Source of the DNA: Pseudomonadota bacterium
GTDB lineage: Bacteria; Pseudomonadota; Gammaproteobacteria; Steroidobacterales; Steroidobacteraceae
Direction of reading: 5' to 3'
DNA: 64,000 bases
Assembly: GCA_021805275.1 (NCBI GenBank)
Contig: JAJZFQ010000178.1
Span: forward strand, 124,001 to 188,000
A program made the translations under genes and the position numbers. Below the pieces are notes generated by a model. The model searched no databases and was not told where the DNA came from. It was given only the letters and a program-made list of their open reading frames with translations. Below are positions 48,465 to 58,486 of the stretch, one piece after another. Each line of letters opens with the position of its first letter. Position 1 is the first letter of the stretch.

Positions 48465-49175
48465 CTAATGGTGTACCGGCAGCACGAGCGCGATCACGCC
48501 GAAGGCCGGATGATCGTAGTAATTGCGCTGGTAGAAGCGGATGCGGCGGGTCTCGTTGAGGACGAACGTCGTGCCGGGCGCCGCGCCGAGGCCTGGCGGC
48601 GGGTGCTGCATGGTGTAATCGAGCCTCAGGCCCAGGTGCAGGTACGTGCCGCGCTCGAAATAGATCAGGCCCTTCAGCCCGGGCACGTGAATGCCGACTT
48701 GCGCGAGGCTGAAGCCGGCGTGGGTGCCCCAGTCGCTGGCGGTCTGGATCCATGCGGCGTGCGCGACGGGGGCGTAATCCGCGCTGACGCGCAGCGCATT
48801 CCAGATCGGCGTGAGGCGGTAGGCCGAGGCGGGCACGATGCTCACCAGCTGGCCGATCCCGCTGCCCGTCGGGCTCTCCGAGCCGCTGACCGCCGGCGCC
48901 ATGTTCAGCTCTGCCTGCCAGTCCTCGGGGCTGCCCATGCCCTTGAGCGCGCGGAATACGATGAGCTCGATGTAATACTGGCGGTGTGTCGGGGTGGGCG
49001 TTGCGGTGGCAGTCCCCGCAGCAGGGGATGCAGCGTTTGCCGCCGCGGCGGGCGGCGCCTCGGTACCGGCCGGATGTGCCTGCAGAAGCGGCGGGCTCGC
49101 GGCGCGAGCCGGCGAGAGGACGGCGAGCGCCAGCGCGGCGAGCAGGCTCAGGCCCGATGCGATGCGGTGCGTCAT
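48465..49175 (-). CDS. CsiV-family secreted protein
   Basis: 236 residues. The signal peptide (about 1-25) ends SPARA. A low-complexity Ala/Pro/Thr linker (about 30-62) is followed by HRQYYIELIVFRALKG, the start of the CsiV family domain, and the C-terminal FVLNETRRIRFYQRNYYDHP. It is adjacent to mfd (23 bp), a frequent neighbour of csiV-like genes in Pseudomonas-type genomes. Vibrio CsiV supports lipid II flippase-linked growth or colonisation, but this member's role is unknown. Confidence 0.8.
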   Translation of the reverse strand: MTHRIASGLSLLAALALAVLSPARAASPPLLQAHPAGTEAPPAAAANAASPAAGTATATPTPTHRQYYIELIVFRALKGMGSPEDWQAELNMAPAVSGSESPTGSGIGQLVSIVPASAYRLTPIWNALRVSADYAPVAHAAWIQTASDWGTHAGFSLAQVGIHVPGLKGLIYFERGTYLHLGLRLDYTMQHPPPGLGAAPGTTFVLNETRRIRFYQRNYYDHPAFGVIALVLPVHH

Positions 49176-49198
49176 GGGCGCAGTGTAATCGAAGGCGG

Positions 49199-52100
49199 CT
49201 ATTTCGGCTTGCCCGCGAGCCGCCGCAGTAGCGCCGCGGCAAACTCGAAACGCGCGGCTTCCTCGGGCATGGCGCGGGCGATGCGCAGTTTCATCGCCCC
49301 CTCGAGGCGGTACTCGCGCGGGGACTGCTGCATCAGCTTGACGAGGCTCTGTGGCTGCACGGCGGTGTGCTCCTCGAACAGCACCACGCCGCCCTGCGGA
49401 CCGAGGTCGAGGCGGCGGATGCCGAGGGCGCGGGCCGTGAGCTTCAGCCGTGTGATGCGTAGCAGCCGCTCGGCCGCGCTCGGCAGCGGCCCGAAGCGGT
49501 CGTAGAGTTCCGCGTTGAGCTCATCAAGTCCCTCGGCGCTCTCGGCCGCGGCGATGCGCTTGTACAGGCTGAGGCGCACCTGGACGTCGCCGATGTAGGC
49601 CTCGGGCAGGAATGCCGGCAGGCGCAGCTCGACCTCGGTGGCGGCCGCAAGTGGCCGATCGAGCACCGGCTCGCGCCCGGCTTTCAGCGCCGCGACCGCC
49701 TCCTCGAGCAGCTCCAGGTACATCGCCAGGCCGATCTCGGTCATCTGGCCGCTCTGGGATTCCCCGAGCAACTCCCCGGCGCCGCGGATCTCCAGGTCAT
49801 GGGTCGCGAGCGCGAAGCCGGCGCCGAGTTCCTCCATCGATTCGATCGCATCGAGGCGCTTGGCGGCATCGCCGCTCAGGGCCCGCCGCGGCGGAGCGAT
49901 GAGGTAGGCGTAGGCGCGGTGGTGCGAGCGGCCCACCCGGCCGCGCAGCTGGTGCAGCTGCGCCAGTCCCATGTGATCGGCGCGGTTGATGAGGATGGTG
50001 TTGGCGCTCGGCACGTCGATGCCGCTCTCGATGATGGTCGTGCACAGCAGCAGGTCGAAGCGGCGGTGGTAGAAGTCCACCATCAGCTGCTCCAACTCCC
50101 GCTCGCGCATCTGTCCGTGACCGACGCGCACGCTCGCCTCGGGTACGAGCTGGCGCACTTCGGCGGCGATCTTCTCGATGGTGCGGATCTCGTTGTGCAC
50201 GAAGTAGATCTGGCCGCCGCGCCGCAGTTCGCGCAGCACCGCCTCGCGCAGCGTCGGACCATGCCACTCGATGACGAAGGTCTTGATCGCCAGGCGCTCG
50301 GCCGGCGGCGTGGTGATCAATGACAGGTCGCGCAACCCGCCGAGCGCCATGTTCAGCGTGCGCGGGATGGGCGTGGCAGTCAGGGTGAGCACGTGGACGT
50401 TGGCGCGCAGTGCCTGCAGGCGTTCCTTGTCGCGCACGCCGAAGCGCTGCTCCTCATCGACGATGAGCAGTCCGAGGTCCTTGAAGCGCGCATGGGTGTG
50501 CAGCAGCCGGTGTGTCGCAACCACGATGTCGACGGCGCCGCGCTCGATTCCCTCGAGCGTGACGCGGGTCTCCTTGGCGTTGCCGAAGCGCGAGAGACCC
50601 TCGATGCGCACCGGCCAGTCGGCGAAGCGATCGCGGAAGTTGGTCAGGTGCTGCTGGGCGAGCAGCGTGGTCGGGGCGAGCACCGCGACCTGCTTGCCGG
50701 ACTGCACCGCGGCGAACGCCGCGCGCATGGCGACTTCGGTCTTGCCGAAGCCGACATCGCCGCACACGATGCGGTCCATGGGTCGATCGCTCTTCAGATC
50801 CTCCAGCACCTGCGTGATGGTGCTCGCCTGGTCTTCGGTCTCCTCGAACGGGAAGGCGGTGGCGAAGGTGCGGTAGTCCGCCTCGTTGAATGTGAGCTTC
50901 AGGCCACGCTGCGCCTTGCGTCGCGCATACAGGTCGAGCAGCTCCGCCGCCACGTCGCGGATCTGCTCGGCGGCGCGCTTGCGCGCCTTGGCCCACTGAT
51001 CGGTGCCAAGCTTGTGCAGCGGGGCGCTCTCGCTCGCCGCACCCGTGTAGCGGGCCACCAGGTGCATCTGCTGCACCGGGACGTAGATCCGGTCCCCGCC
51101 GAGGTACTCCAGCACCAGGAACTCCCCGGACTCGCCAGCCACTTCCATGGGCTGCAGGCCGACGTAACGGCCGACGCCGTACTGCTCGTGCACCACCGGG
51201 GCGCCGGCGGTGAGGTCCTGAAGATCCCGCAGGATGGCCTCGGGGTCCGCGGCGGCGCGCGCGCGGCGGCGCTCCTGGCGGGCGCGCGCGCCGAACAGCT
51301 GCGATTCGGCGATGATCGCGAGCGGCGGCTCGGCGAGCGACAGGCCTGAGACGTCGGCCGCGACGGTCAGGCTGAGGGGCGCGCGGCCGGCGAGAAAGGT
51401 TTCCCAGCCGGCGGTGAGCTCGACCTCGTGACCCTGGCTGCGCAGCAGCGCGTTGAGCACTTCACGCCGCCCCGGGGAGTCCGCGGCGATGAGTGTCCGC
51501 CCGGCGAAGGACTGGAGAAACGCATCGAGCCGCGCGAGCGGTCGCTCGGCGCGCGTATCGAGCGGCAGGTCCGGCGGCTCGAGCGTGGCGAAGTCGTGCG
51601 GCGGCGGCGCTGCGCTCGCGGGCGGCTCGTCCGTGAGGGTGATGGAGGCGAACTGCTCGAGCGCCCCGTGCAGCGCAGTCGGCTCGAGGAACAGCTCGGC
51701 CGGGGCGAGCACGGGCCGCTCCAGATCGTGACGGCGCTCCTCGTAGCGCGCCTCGATGTCGTGCCAGGAGCGCCCCAGAGCCTCGGAGAGCGCCCCGTCG
51801 CGCACGATCACGGCGTTCGCCGGCAGATGATCGAACAGGGTCGCCGTCGTCTCGAAGAACAGCGGCAGGTAGAACTCGACGCCTGCGGGCGCGTGACCCT
51901 CGCTGACGGCGCGGTAGACGTTTGAGCGCGTCGGATCGCCCTCGAAGCGCACGCGGAAGCGCCGCCGGAATTCCTTCACCGCATCGGCATCAAGCGGCAG
52001 CTCGCGCGCCGGCAGCAGTCGCACCTGCTTGATCGGCTCGAGCGAGCGCTGGGTGTCCGGGTCGAAGCGGCGGATCGCCTCGATCTGGTCGTCGAACAGG

Positions 52101-52651
52101 TCGATGCGCAGCGGTTCGTCCGAGCCCATCGGAAAGACATCGAACAGCGAGCCGCGCACGGCGAACTCCCCGGGGCTGCGCACCTGGCTGACGCTGGCGT
52201 AACCGGCGTCGACCAGGCGGGTGCGGAACGGCTCGAGATCGAGCCGCTCGCCGCACGACAGCTCAAAGGCGCGCGCTTGCACATACTGGCGCGGGGGAAG
52301 GCGTTGCATGAGCGTGTCGGCCGCGACGATTAGGCAGCCGTGCTTCAGGTGCGGTAGCTCGTAGAGCGCGCGCAGCCGGGCGGAGGTGATGTCCGGATGG
52401 GGAGAGAACAGGTCGTAGGGCAGCACTTCCCAGTCGGGAAAGGTGAGCAGTGGCAGCGTGGGGCCGGCGAAGAAGGCGAGCTCGGCGCTCAGGCGCGCTA
52501 GCTCCCGCGCCGCATCGGTGACGATGACGTAGAGCTTCTGGTCCGAGCGGGCCGCCTCGGCGAGCGCCAGTGCCGCGGCGCTGCCGCGCAGGTGCCGCCA
52601 GCGCAGGTGCCGCCTGGCCGGGCCCGGAACGGGCGGATCGAGTACTCTCAA
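49199..52651 (-). CDS. mfd: Transcription-repair coupling factor
   Basis: Removes stalled RNA polymerase and recruits UvrA. The TTG at 52651 is chosen because the protein then begins near RVLDPPVPGP, matching other Mfd N-termini, and has 1150 residues (E. coli 1148). The UvrB-like N-terminal domains include FPDWEVLPYDLFSPHPDI. The RNA-polymerase-interaction domain includes GAPVVHEQYGVGRYVGL. The helicase motifs GDVGFGKTEVAMRAAF, LLIVDEEQRFGV and TATPIPRT, and the C-terminal TRCF domain, are complete. The TTG overlaps the TGA of the cyclase gene. Confidence 0.95.
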   Translation of the reverse strand: MRVLDPPVPGPARRHLRWRHLRGSAAALALAEAARSDQKLYVIVTDAARELARLSAELAFFAGPTLPLLTFPDWEVLPYDLFSPHPDITSARLRALYELPHLKHGCLIVAADTLMQRLPPRQYVQARAFELSCGERLDLEPFRTRLVDAGYASVSQVRSPGEFAVRGSLFDVFPMGSDEPLRIDLFDDQIEAIRRFDPDTQRSLEPIKQVRLLPARELPLDADAVKEFRRRFRVRFEGDPTRSNVYRAVSEGHAPAGVEFYLPLFFETTATLFDHLPANAVIVRDGALSEALGRSWHDIEARYEERRHDLERPVLAPAELFLEPTALHGALEQFASITLTDEPPASAAPPPHDFATLEPPDLPLDTRAERPLARLDAFLQSFAGRTLIAADSPGRREVLNALLRSQGHEVELTAGWETFLAGRAPLSLTVAADVSGLSLAEPPLAIIAESQLFGARARQERRRARAAADPEAILRDLQDLTAGAPVVHEQYGVGRYVGLQPMEVAGESGEFLVLEYLGGDRIYVPVQQMHLVARYTGAASESAPLHKLGTDQWAKARKRAAEQIRDVAAELLDLYARRKAQRGLKLTFNEADYRTFATAFPFEETEDQASTITQVLEDLKSDRPMDRIVCGDVGFGKTEVAMRAAFAAVQSGKQVAVLAPTTLLAQQHLTNFRDRFADWPVRIEGLSRFGNAKETRVTLEGIERGAVDIVVATHRLLHTHARFKDLGLLIVDEEQRFGVRDKERLQALRANVHVLTLTATPIPRTLNMALGGLRDLSLITTPPAERLAIKTFVIEWHGPTLREAVLRELRRGGQIYFVHNEIRTIEKIAAEVRQLVPEASVRVGHGQMRERELEQLMVDFYHRRFDLLLCTTIIESGIDVPSANTILINRADHMGLAQLHQLRGRVGRSHHRAYAYLIAPPRRALSGDAAKRLDAIESMEELGAGFALATHDLEIRGAGELLGESQSGQMTEIGLAMYLELLEEAVAALKAGREPVLDRPLAAATEVELRLPAFLPEAYIGDVQVRLSLYKRIAAAESAEGLDELNAELYDRFGPLPSAAERLLRITRLKLTARALGIRRLDLGPQGGVVLFEEHTAVQPQSLVKLMQQSPREYRLEGAMKLRIARAMPEEAARFEFAAALLRRLAGKPK

Positions 52652-53505
52652 ACTGCGACCGGATCTGCCGTGATATGGAGACGCGGCGCGGCGGCGGGCA
52701 CGCAGAAGATGTCGATGGTGCGGCTGCTGCCGCGCAGCTGAATCGGCGGCAGGGCTGTCGCGCCCACGTCGACGCCGAGGGCATCGAGGGACTGCTTGAT
52801 GGTGCGCGAGAAGAGCATCTCCCCGGCCCGCGCGCGCTGGCACAGCCGGGCCGCGACGTTCACCGTGTCGCCGATCAGCGTGTAGCTCATGTAGGAGCTC
52901 GAGCCGATGTTACCGGCGACGACGTCGCCCTCATTGATCCCGATGCCCAGGCCTGCCTCGACGCCGTAGCGCCCGACCCACGATCCGGCGAGCTCGGCGA
53001 AGCTGCTGAGCATCTCCTGGGCGGCGCGCACGGCGCGGCCCGGTCCGTCGGGCTGCTCGAGCGGCACCCCGAAGCCGAGCATCAGGCAGTCCCCGGCCAT
53101 GTGGAACACGGTACCGTCGTGGCGCAGCGTGATCTCGGTGAGCAGCGAGAAGTACTCGTTCAACAGCGGCACGACCTGGCGCGGCTCGAGCCGCTCGGAC
53201 AGGCCGGTGAAGCCGCGCAAGTCCGCGAACAACACCACCGCGTGGGTGCGCAGGTCGTTGGCCGAGAGCAGCGTCTCGCGCAGCTGCACGTCCTCGAGAA
53301 TCCGCTCGGCGAGCTGCGGGGAGACGTAGCGGCGCACGGCGCGGCGCAGCACTTCCTCGCGGCGGCGCACCTCGGCCTGCAGGTGGGCCTGCGCCAGTTC
53401 GCGGCGTGTGGCGCCGGCGCGGATCAGCTCGTCGATGTTGAGCAATTTATCGAGCGACAAGGGACGGTTACCCGAACATTCTTCTGTGAAAAGTGAGCCT
53501 ACCAT
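52648..53505 (-). CDS. Class III adenylate/guanylate cyclase
   Basis: Makes a cyclic nucleotide from ATP or GTP in the cytosol. It is 285 residues: an N-terminal helical segment (about 20-75) with no membrane helix, then one catalytic domain. Metal ligands are Asp95 (LFADLRGFT) and Asp139 (HMAGDCLML), and transition-state residues Asn216 and Arg220 (GDTVNVAARL). The purine-selecting Lys position, four residues before Asp139, is His135. It ends overlapping the mfd TTG, so the two should be co-expressed. Active as a homodimer if intact; substrate specificity is uncertain. Confidence 0.9.
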   Translation of the reverse strand: MVGSLFTEECSGNRPLSLDKLLNIDELIRAGATRRELAQAHLQAEVRRREEVLRRAVRRYVSPQLAERILEDVQLRETLLSANDLRTHAVVLFADLRGFTGLSERLEPRQVVPLLNEYFSLLTEITLRHDGTVFHMAGDCLMLGFGVPLEQPDGPGRAVRAAQEMLSSFAELAGSWVGRYGVEAGLGIGINEGDVVAGNIGSSSYMSYTLIGDTVNVAARLCQRARAGEMLFSRTIKQSLDALGVDVGATALPPIQLRGSSRTIDIFCVPAAAPRLHITADPVAV

Positions 53506-53607
53506 AATCCGCTGAACCTGCGTCGCGACAAGGCGACGCCGGCGGCGGCTCCGTCCATTCCAATCGGATAGCGGCCCGGCGGACCGCAGCTTGAACGTCC
53601 TTCGGGG

Positions 53608-53898
53608 CTAGTGTGCCGAGGGGGCGTGCACCACGGCGTGTACGACCCGGTTGTACTCGAAGAAGACGCTGAAGTCGGGGTAGTCCCAGCGGGTGATGGG
53701 TGGGCGGCCGACGGCCGCATAGCGCTTCTCGGGGGTGCCGAAGCGCTGCTCGACCTGGTGCATGGTCTGGCTGCGGTGGGGGTGGGGTACGCCGCTCGCG
53801 GCCAGCCGCAGCTGTCCGTCGACCACCACGGTTTCGGCGGCCGCCGTGGCGGCAACCGAGCAAGCGATCAGCACTGCCAAAAGAACTCGGGCGCGCAT
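53608..53898 (-). CDS. Small secreted protein, conserved, function unknown
   Basis: 96 residues. The ATG at 53898 has GGGAGG upstream. The signal peptide (about 1-21) ends ATAAA. The mature part contains HQVEQRFGTPEKRYAAVGRP and PPITRWDYPDFSVFFEYNRV, a pattern I recognise from conserved proteobacterial hypothetical proteins. It resembles the SmpA/OmlA-like fold in its GxP turn, but that is a guess. It lies 102 bp upstream of the cyclase on the same strand and is divergent from lolC. Confidence 0.75.
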   Translation of the reverse strand: MRARVLLAVLIACSVAATAAAETVVVDGQLRLAASGVPHPHRSQTMHQVEQRFGTPEKRYAAVGRPPITRWDYPDFSVFFEYNRVVHAVVHAPSAH

Positions 53899-54025
53899 GT
53901 CCAGACCTCCCGCCCCGACTATACACCCCGCGGCATTCTGTCAAAGCCGCCGTACCGCTCCGGTGCGCAAATCTGTGACGCGCGACAACCGGCAGCGAGG
54001 GCGGGGACTATGGTTAAATCCGCGG

Positions 54026-55291
54026 ATGTTCCACCCCCTGTCGATGTTCGTCGGCTGGCGCTACGTGCGCGCCCGCTCGCACAAGTTCTTCGTGTCCTTC
54101 ATCACCTGGACCTCGCTCGCGGGGGTGTGCGTCGGGGTGGCGGCGCTGATCGTCATCCTCTCGGTCATGAACGGCTTCGAGGGCGACCTGCGTCACCGGC
54201 TGCTCGCGCTCGATGCCGATGCGCGCGTGGTGGTCAGCCGCTCGGCGCAGAGCTCGGGACCGCCGTCGCCGGCTGCCTGGGCGGTGCTGGCACGCAAAGT
54301 GCGCGCGACCCCGGGCGTGAGCGGGGTCGCCCCGTTCGTTCAGTCCCAGGCGCTCGCGGTCCGCACCCCGGAGATGCTGCCCATACTGCTGCGCGGAATC
54401 GATCCGGCGGCGGAACCGGCGGTGACGCGGCTCGGCAAGGTGAGCACCGCCGGGGCGCTCGGTGCGCTGCAACCGGGCTCCGACCGGGTGATTCTCGGGG
54501 AGGTGATCGCCGAGGCCCTGGGGCTCGAGCCCGGCGACCGGCTGACGCTGCTCATCCCGGGGGTGAGCCCCGGCGGTCTGCCCACCCCGCAGCTGCACCG
54601 CTTCACCGTCGCCGGCGTGTTCTCGGTGGGGCTCGCCGACAGCGATGCGACGCTGGTCTACGGCAACATCGCCGATGTGCGCGCGCTGCTGCCGGCCGGC
54701 GGGCTCGACCAGGGCCTGCGAGTGCGCTATCGCGACGCGCTCGATGCCCCGGCGATCTCGGCGCGGCTGCGCGCGCGCCTGCCCAGTGGGTTCCAGGTGA
54801 TCGACTGGACGCAGGACAACGCGGCGTATTTCCGCGCCATCCGCATCGAGAAGACCATGATGTCCCTGATCCTGCTGCTGATCGTGGCGGTAGCCGCCTT
54901 CAACATCGTGGCGATGCTGGTGATGGTGGTCACAGACAAGCGCACCGATATCGCGATCCTGCGCACCTTCGGCGCCTCGCCCGCGCGCGTGCTCGCGATC
55001 TTTCTCACCCAGGGACTGACCATCGGCTGGCTCGGCGTCGGTCTTGGCGTCGGTCTCGGACTTGCGCTCGCCTATCACGTCAACACTGTGGCCAGCTTCC
55101 TCGAGCGCACCTTCGGCTTTCAGATCTTCAACCCCAGCGTCTACTACATCACCCGCATCCCCTCGGTCGTGAACTGGAGCGACGTGGCGTTGATCGGCGG
55201 TGCGGCGCTGCTGCTCACCGCGGCGGCCACCGTCTACCCGGCGGCCCGCGCCGCGCGCGTCGCGCCGGCCGAAGCGCTGCGCTACGAGTAG
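54026..55291 (+). CDS. lolC: Lipoprotein-releasing system permease LolC
   Basis: Inner-membrane subunit of LolCDE, which hands outer-membrane lipoproteins to LolA. The ATG at 54026 gives 421 residues. FVGWRYVRARSHKFFVSFIT is the family start. A long periplasmic domain (about 50-260) is followed by three helices, with TDIAILRTFGASPARVLAIF as the coupling segment. The frame is open upstream but that is shadow. It is 4 bp from lolE. This three-gene lolC-lolE-lolD order keeps two distinct permeases, unlike the LolF type. Confidence 0.94.
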   Translation: MFHPLSMFVGWRYVRARSHKFFVSFITWTSLAGVCVGVAALIVILSVMNGFEGDLRHRLLALDADARVVVSRSAQSSGPPSPAAWAVLARKVRATPGVSGVAPFVQSQALAVRTPEMLPILLRGIDPAAEPAVTRLGKVSTAGALGALQPGSDRVILGEVIAEALGLEPGDRLTLLIPGVSPGGLPTPQLHRFTVAGVFSVGLADSDATLVYGNIADVRALLPAGGLDQGLRVRYRDALDAPAISARLRARLPSGFQVIDWTQDNAAYFRAIRIEKTMMSLILLLIVAVAAFNIVAMLVMVVTDKRTDIAILRTFGASPARVLAIFLTQGLTIGWLGVGLGVGLGLALAYHVNTVASFLERTFGFQIFNPSVYYITRIPSVVNWSDVALIGGAALLLTAAATVYPAARAARVAPAEALRYE

Positions 55292-55295
55292 CCCG

Positions 55296-56552
55296 ATGCG
55301 CTGGCTCTCCTACGAATGGCTGATCGGCACGCGGCACCTGCGCTCGACCCACCGGCGCGGGTTTGTCTCGTTCGTGGCGGTGATGTCGGTCTGCGGGCTG
55401 GCCCTCGGGGTCGCCACCCTCATCGTGGTGCTCTCGGTCATGAACGGCTTCGGCCGCGAGCTGCGCAGCCGTATCCTCGACGTCACCGCCGATGCGACCA
55501 TCGAGGGCCTGCATGGCAGCATCGGCGACTGGCAGGCCGTGGCACAGCGGGTGCGTCGCGAGCCGCAGGTGCGCGCCGTCGCCCCGTACGTCGAGCAGCA
55601 GGCGCTGCTCACCCACGGACTGTACATTGCCGGGGCGGCGGTGCGCGGCGTGCTGCCGGGCGAGGAGGGGCACGTGACGGCGCTGGTGCGCCATCTCGAG
55701 CACGGCGATCTCGCGGATCTGCGTCCCGGGGGATACGAGGTGATCCTCGGGGTCGACCTGGCCCGCGCGCTGCACGTGCGTCCCGGGGACTCGGTGGTGC
55801 TGATCGCGCCGGAGGGGATCGCGACGCCGGCCGGGCTGATGCCGCGCATGCGCCGCTTCCGCGTCGTGGGGCTGTTCCATTCGGGGATGTACCAGTACGA
55901 CCGCGAGCTCGCGCTCGTGAACCTCACCGATGCGGCGCGGCTGTTCGCTCTGAAGCCCTCGGAGGTGACCGGACTGCGCATGAAGTTCGCCGATCCCTGG
56001 CAGGCGCCGAGCATCGTGCGCCGCATCGCGTATTCGCTGGGCGGCTCGGGTTATTACGTCAGCGATTGGACGGACCACCTGTCGAACTTCTTCCGCAACA
56101 TCGAGATCACCAAGTCGATGATGTTCGTGATCCTCTCGATGATCGTCGGCGTGGCGGCCTTCAACATCGTGGCGACCCTGGTGATGATCGTGAAGGAGAA
56201 GCAGGCCGACATCGCGATCCTGCGCACCCTGGGTGCCTCGCCGGGCAACGTGCTCGCGGTGTTCGCGATCCAGGGGCTGCTGATCGGACTCGCCGGGACG
56301 CTGCTCGGGGCGGCCCTCGGCATCTTCATTGCCCATCACCTGCAGAGTCTGGTGGGGCTGCTCGAGCACCTGCTGCACACCCAGTTTCTCAACCCCAAGG
56401 TGTATTACATGAGCGAGCTTCCCGCCTACGTCGAGGGATTCGACGTGCTGCGCGTGTGCGGTGTGGCGTTCCTGCTGTGCGTGCTGGCGACGCTGTATCC
56501 GGCCTGGCGCGCCGCGCGTACCGCGCCGGCCGAGGCGCTGCGCCATGAATGA
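55296..56552 (+). CDS. lolE: Lipoprotein-releasing system permease LolE
   Basis: 418 residues, paralogous to lol[21 protein letters not shown] begins the first helix. The C-terminal part has [20 protein letters not shown] and EALRHE at the end, the usual Lol permease finish. It overlaps lolD by 8 bp. Assigning C versus E between two paralogues rests on order and is less certain than the family. Confidence 0.88.
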   Translation: MRWLSYEWLIGTRHLRSTHRRGFVSFVAVMSVCGLALGVATLIVVLSVMNGFGRELRSRILDVTADATIEGLHGSIGDWQAVAQRVRREPQVRAVAPYVEQQALLTHGLYIAGAAVRGVLPGEEGHVTALVRHLEHGDLADLRPGGYEVILGVDLARALHVRPGDSVVLIAPEGIATPAGLMPRMRRFRVVGLFHSGMYQYDRELALVNLTDAARLFALKPSEVTGLRMKFADPWQAPSIVRRIAYSLGGSGYYVSDWTDHLSNFFRNIEITKSMMFVILSMIVGVAAFNIVATLVMIVKEKQADIAILRTLGASPGNVLAVFAIQGLLIGLAGTLLGAALGIFIAHHLQSLVGLLEHLLHTQFLNPKVYYMSELPAYVEGFDVLRVCGVAFLLCVLATLYPAWRAARTAPAEALRHE

Positions 56553-57267
56553 GGCGGTGCTCGAGGCACGCGACGTCGGGCGCAGTTTCGTGCAGGGCCC
56601 GACGACGCTCGAGGTGCTGCAGGGCGTCACGCTCACCGTGCGAGCCGCGGAGCGGCTGGCCATCATCGGCGCCTCCGGCTCGGGCAAGACCACACTGCTG
56701 CAGATCCTGGGCGGGCTTGATCGGCCCACCCGGGGGCAGGTGCTGATCGCCGGGCGGGACATCCATGCGCTGAAGGAGCGCGAGCGTGGCATGCTGCGCA
56801 ACCGGACGCTGGGTTTCGTGTACCAGTTTCATCACCTGCTGCCGGAGTTCTCCGCGCTGGAGAACGTGGCGATGCCGTTGCTGGTGCGGCGCACCCCGAT
56901 CGCCGAGGCGCGCGCCCAGGCGGCCGAGCTGCTCGAGCGGGTCGGTCTCGGCAGTCGGCTGACGCACCGCCCGCACCAGCTCTCCGGCGGCGAGCGTCAG
57001 CGCGCGGCAGTGGCCCGCGCGCTGGTGACGCAACCGAAGATCGTGCTGGCGGACGAGCCTACGGGCAATCTGGATGGGATCAACGCCGAGGCGGTGTTCG
57101 AGCTGATGCTCGAACTGAACCGTGAGCGACAGACCAGCCTGGTCGTGGTGACGCACGATGCGCGACTCGCCGGTCGCATGGATCGCATCTGCGAGCTCAC
57201 CGACGGACGGCTGCGCGAGCAGGGCGCTACGGCGTCGCCCAGTGGCGCGCCCGGTAGCGTCGCCTGA
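56545..57267 (+). CDS. lolD: Lipoprotein-releasing system ATP-binding protein LolD
   Basis: 240 residues. Walker [17 protein letters not shown], signature [15 protein letters not shown], Walker [33 protein letters not shown] contains the Lol-type Q-loop. The start overlaps lolE. The last 41 bp overlap the DUF2062 gene on the other strand. Confidence 0.95.
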   Translation: MNEAVLEARDVGRSFVQGPTTLEVLQGVTLTVRAAERLAIIGASGSGKTTLLQILGGLDRPTRGQVLIAGRDIHALKERERGMLRNRTLGFVYQFHHLLPEFSALENVAMPLLVRRTPIAEARAQAAELLERVGLGSRLTHRPHQLSGGERQRAAVARALVTQPKIVLADEPTGNLDGINAEAVFELMLELNRERQTSLVVVTHDARLAGRMDRICELTDGRLREQGATASPSGAPGSVA

Positions 57268-57745
57268 CTTCCCAGCGCCAGATGAACTCGAGCGCGCACC
57301 AGCCGGCAAACCCAGCGACCAGCGAGCACACCAGGCAGCCGAATAGAAACGGCCGCCACAGCGGTCCGAGTCCGTACTGGAGCCACTGCCAGCTCAAGTG
57401 GAACGCGAAGTGCCGCGCCGGGGTGCGCAGCAGCAGCGCGCCGATGCGGTAGGCGAGGTAGTAGATTGGCACCATGGTCAGGGGATTATTGACCAGGAAG
57501 ATCGTGCCGTAGATCGCCGGCACGTTCAGCCGCCAGGCGAGCGCGATCAGTCCGGCGAGCAGTGTGTGCACCGGCAGCGGAATGAAGCAGATCGCCAGTC
57601 CCACGCCGAAGGCGCCCGTGACGGCGCGTCGGTGTACGACCCACAGGCGTGGGTCCATCAGCCGGTCGCCGAACACGCGCAGCAGCCGGTGCCCCTCGAT
57701 GTGGTGGGGCTTGGGCAGAATCCTCTTCAGCATGCGGCGTGGCAT
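57227..57745 (-). CDS. DUF2062 membrane protein
   Basis: 172 residues from ATG 57745. [20 protein letters not shown] and the [20 protein letters not shown] region are typical DUF2062. Three or four hydrophobic segments follow, with [20 protein letters not shown] as the conserved loop-helix. The function is unknown. It is convergent with lolD and divergent from exbB (107 bp). Confidence 0.88.
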   Translation of the reverse strand: MPRRMLKRILPKPHHIEGHRLLRVFGDRLMDPRLWVVHRRAVTGAFGVGLAICFIPLPVHTLLAGLIALAWRLNVPAIYGTIFLVNNPLTMVPIYYLAYRIGALLLRTPARHFAFHLSWQWLQYGLGPLWRPFLFGCLVCSLVAGFAGWCALEFIWRWEVRRRYRARHWATP

Positions 57746-57852
57746 ACGCGGCGCACTGTACCACGGCGGGTCCGGTGCCGGTCGCGCCGTGCGTTTCGGC
57801 CTCCGGCGCACTCCGGTATGATGCCGGCACGCCGAATCAATGGGGTCGTTTG

Positions 57853-58479
57853 ATGTGGGAAATCGTGCGGGCCGGTGGTCCGCTGATGTGGCCGATCATC
57901 TTCTGCTCGATCGTGGCCGCTGCTATCGTGCTCGAGCGGCTCTGGACGCTGCAGGACCGGCGCGTGTTGCCGCGCGAGCTGCCGCAGAAGGTGTGGCAGC
58001 TGATCGAGAGCGGACAGGTCACTGACAAGGTGATCGCCGCGCTCGAGCAGCACTCTCCGCTCGGGCGCCTGCTCGCAGCCGGGCTCGCCAACCGGCATCG
58101 GCCGCACGACATCCTCATGGAACGTCTGGAGGATGCCGGGCGACACGTGGTGTACGAGCTCGAGCGCTTTCTCAACACCCTGGGCACGATTGCCGGAATC
58201 TCCCCGCTGCTGGGGCTGCTCGGCACCGTCACGGGCATCATCCGCGCCTTCGACGCCATCCAGAGCAGCAGCATGGGCGATCCGCGTGCACTCTCCGGCG
58301 GCATCGCCGAGGCACTGGTGTGCACGGCGGCGGGACTGTGCGTGGCGATCCCCGCGCTCATCTCCTACCGCTATCTGCGCGGCAAGGTCGAAGGCATCGT
58401 CGTGGAGATGGAGAAGCACGCCATGCGCATGGCCGATGCGCTCGAAGCGGCGGGCGACGCCGCCGCGAGCGGCGCTTGA
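57853..58479 (+). CDS. exbB: MotA/TolQ/ExbB proton-channel protein
   Basis: 208 residues, three transmembrane helices (about 10-30, 105-130, 150-175). GTIAGISPLLGLLGTVTGII and GIAEALVCTAAGLCVAIPAL are the family pore helices. The ATG at 57853 lacks a strong Shine-Dalgarno. A TATGAT (57817-57822) with a weak -35 17 bp upstream may be the promoter. It pairs with exbD to power TonB- or Tol-type energy transfer, though no tonB gene is adjacent. Confidence 0.92.
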   Translation: MWEIVRAGGPLMWPIIFCSIVAAAIVLERLWTLQDRRVLPRELPQKVWQLIESGQVTDKVIAALEQHSPLGRLLAAGLANRHRPHDILMERLEDAGRHVVYELERFLNTLGTIAGISPLLGLLGTVTGIIRAFDAIQSSSMGDPRALSGGIAEALVCTAAGLCVAIPALISYRYLRGKVEGIVVEMEKHAMRMADALEAAGDAAASGA

Positions 58480-58486
58480 TCCGTCC

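Noticed and set aside
57227..57267. lolD/DUF2062 3' overlap as an antisense regulatory element
   Set aside because: A 41-bp convergent overlap is common in compact genomes and nothing else supports regulation.
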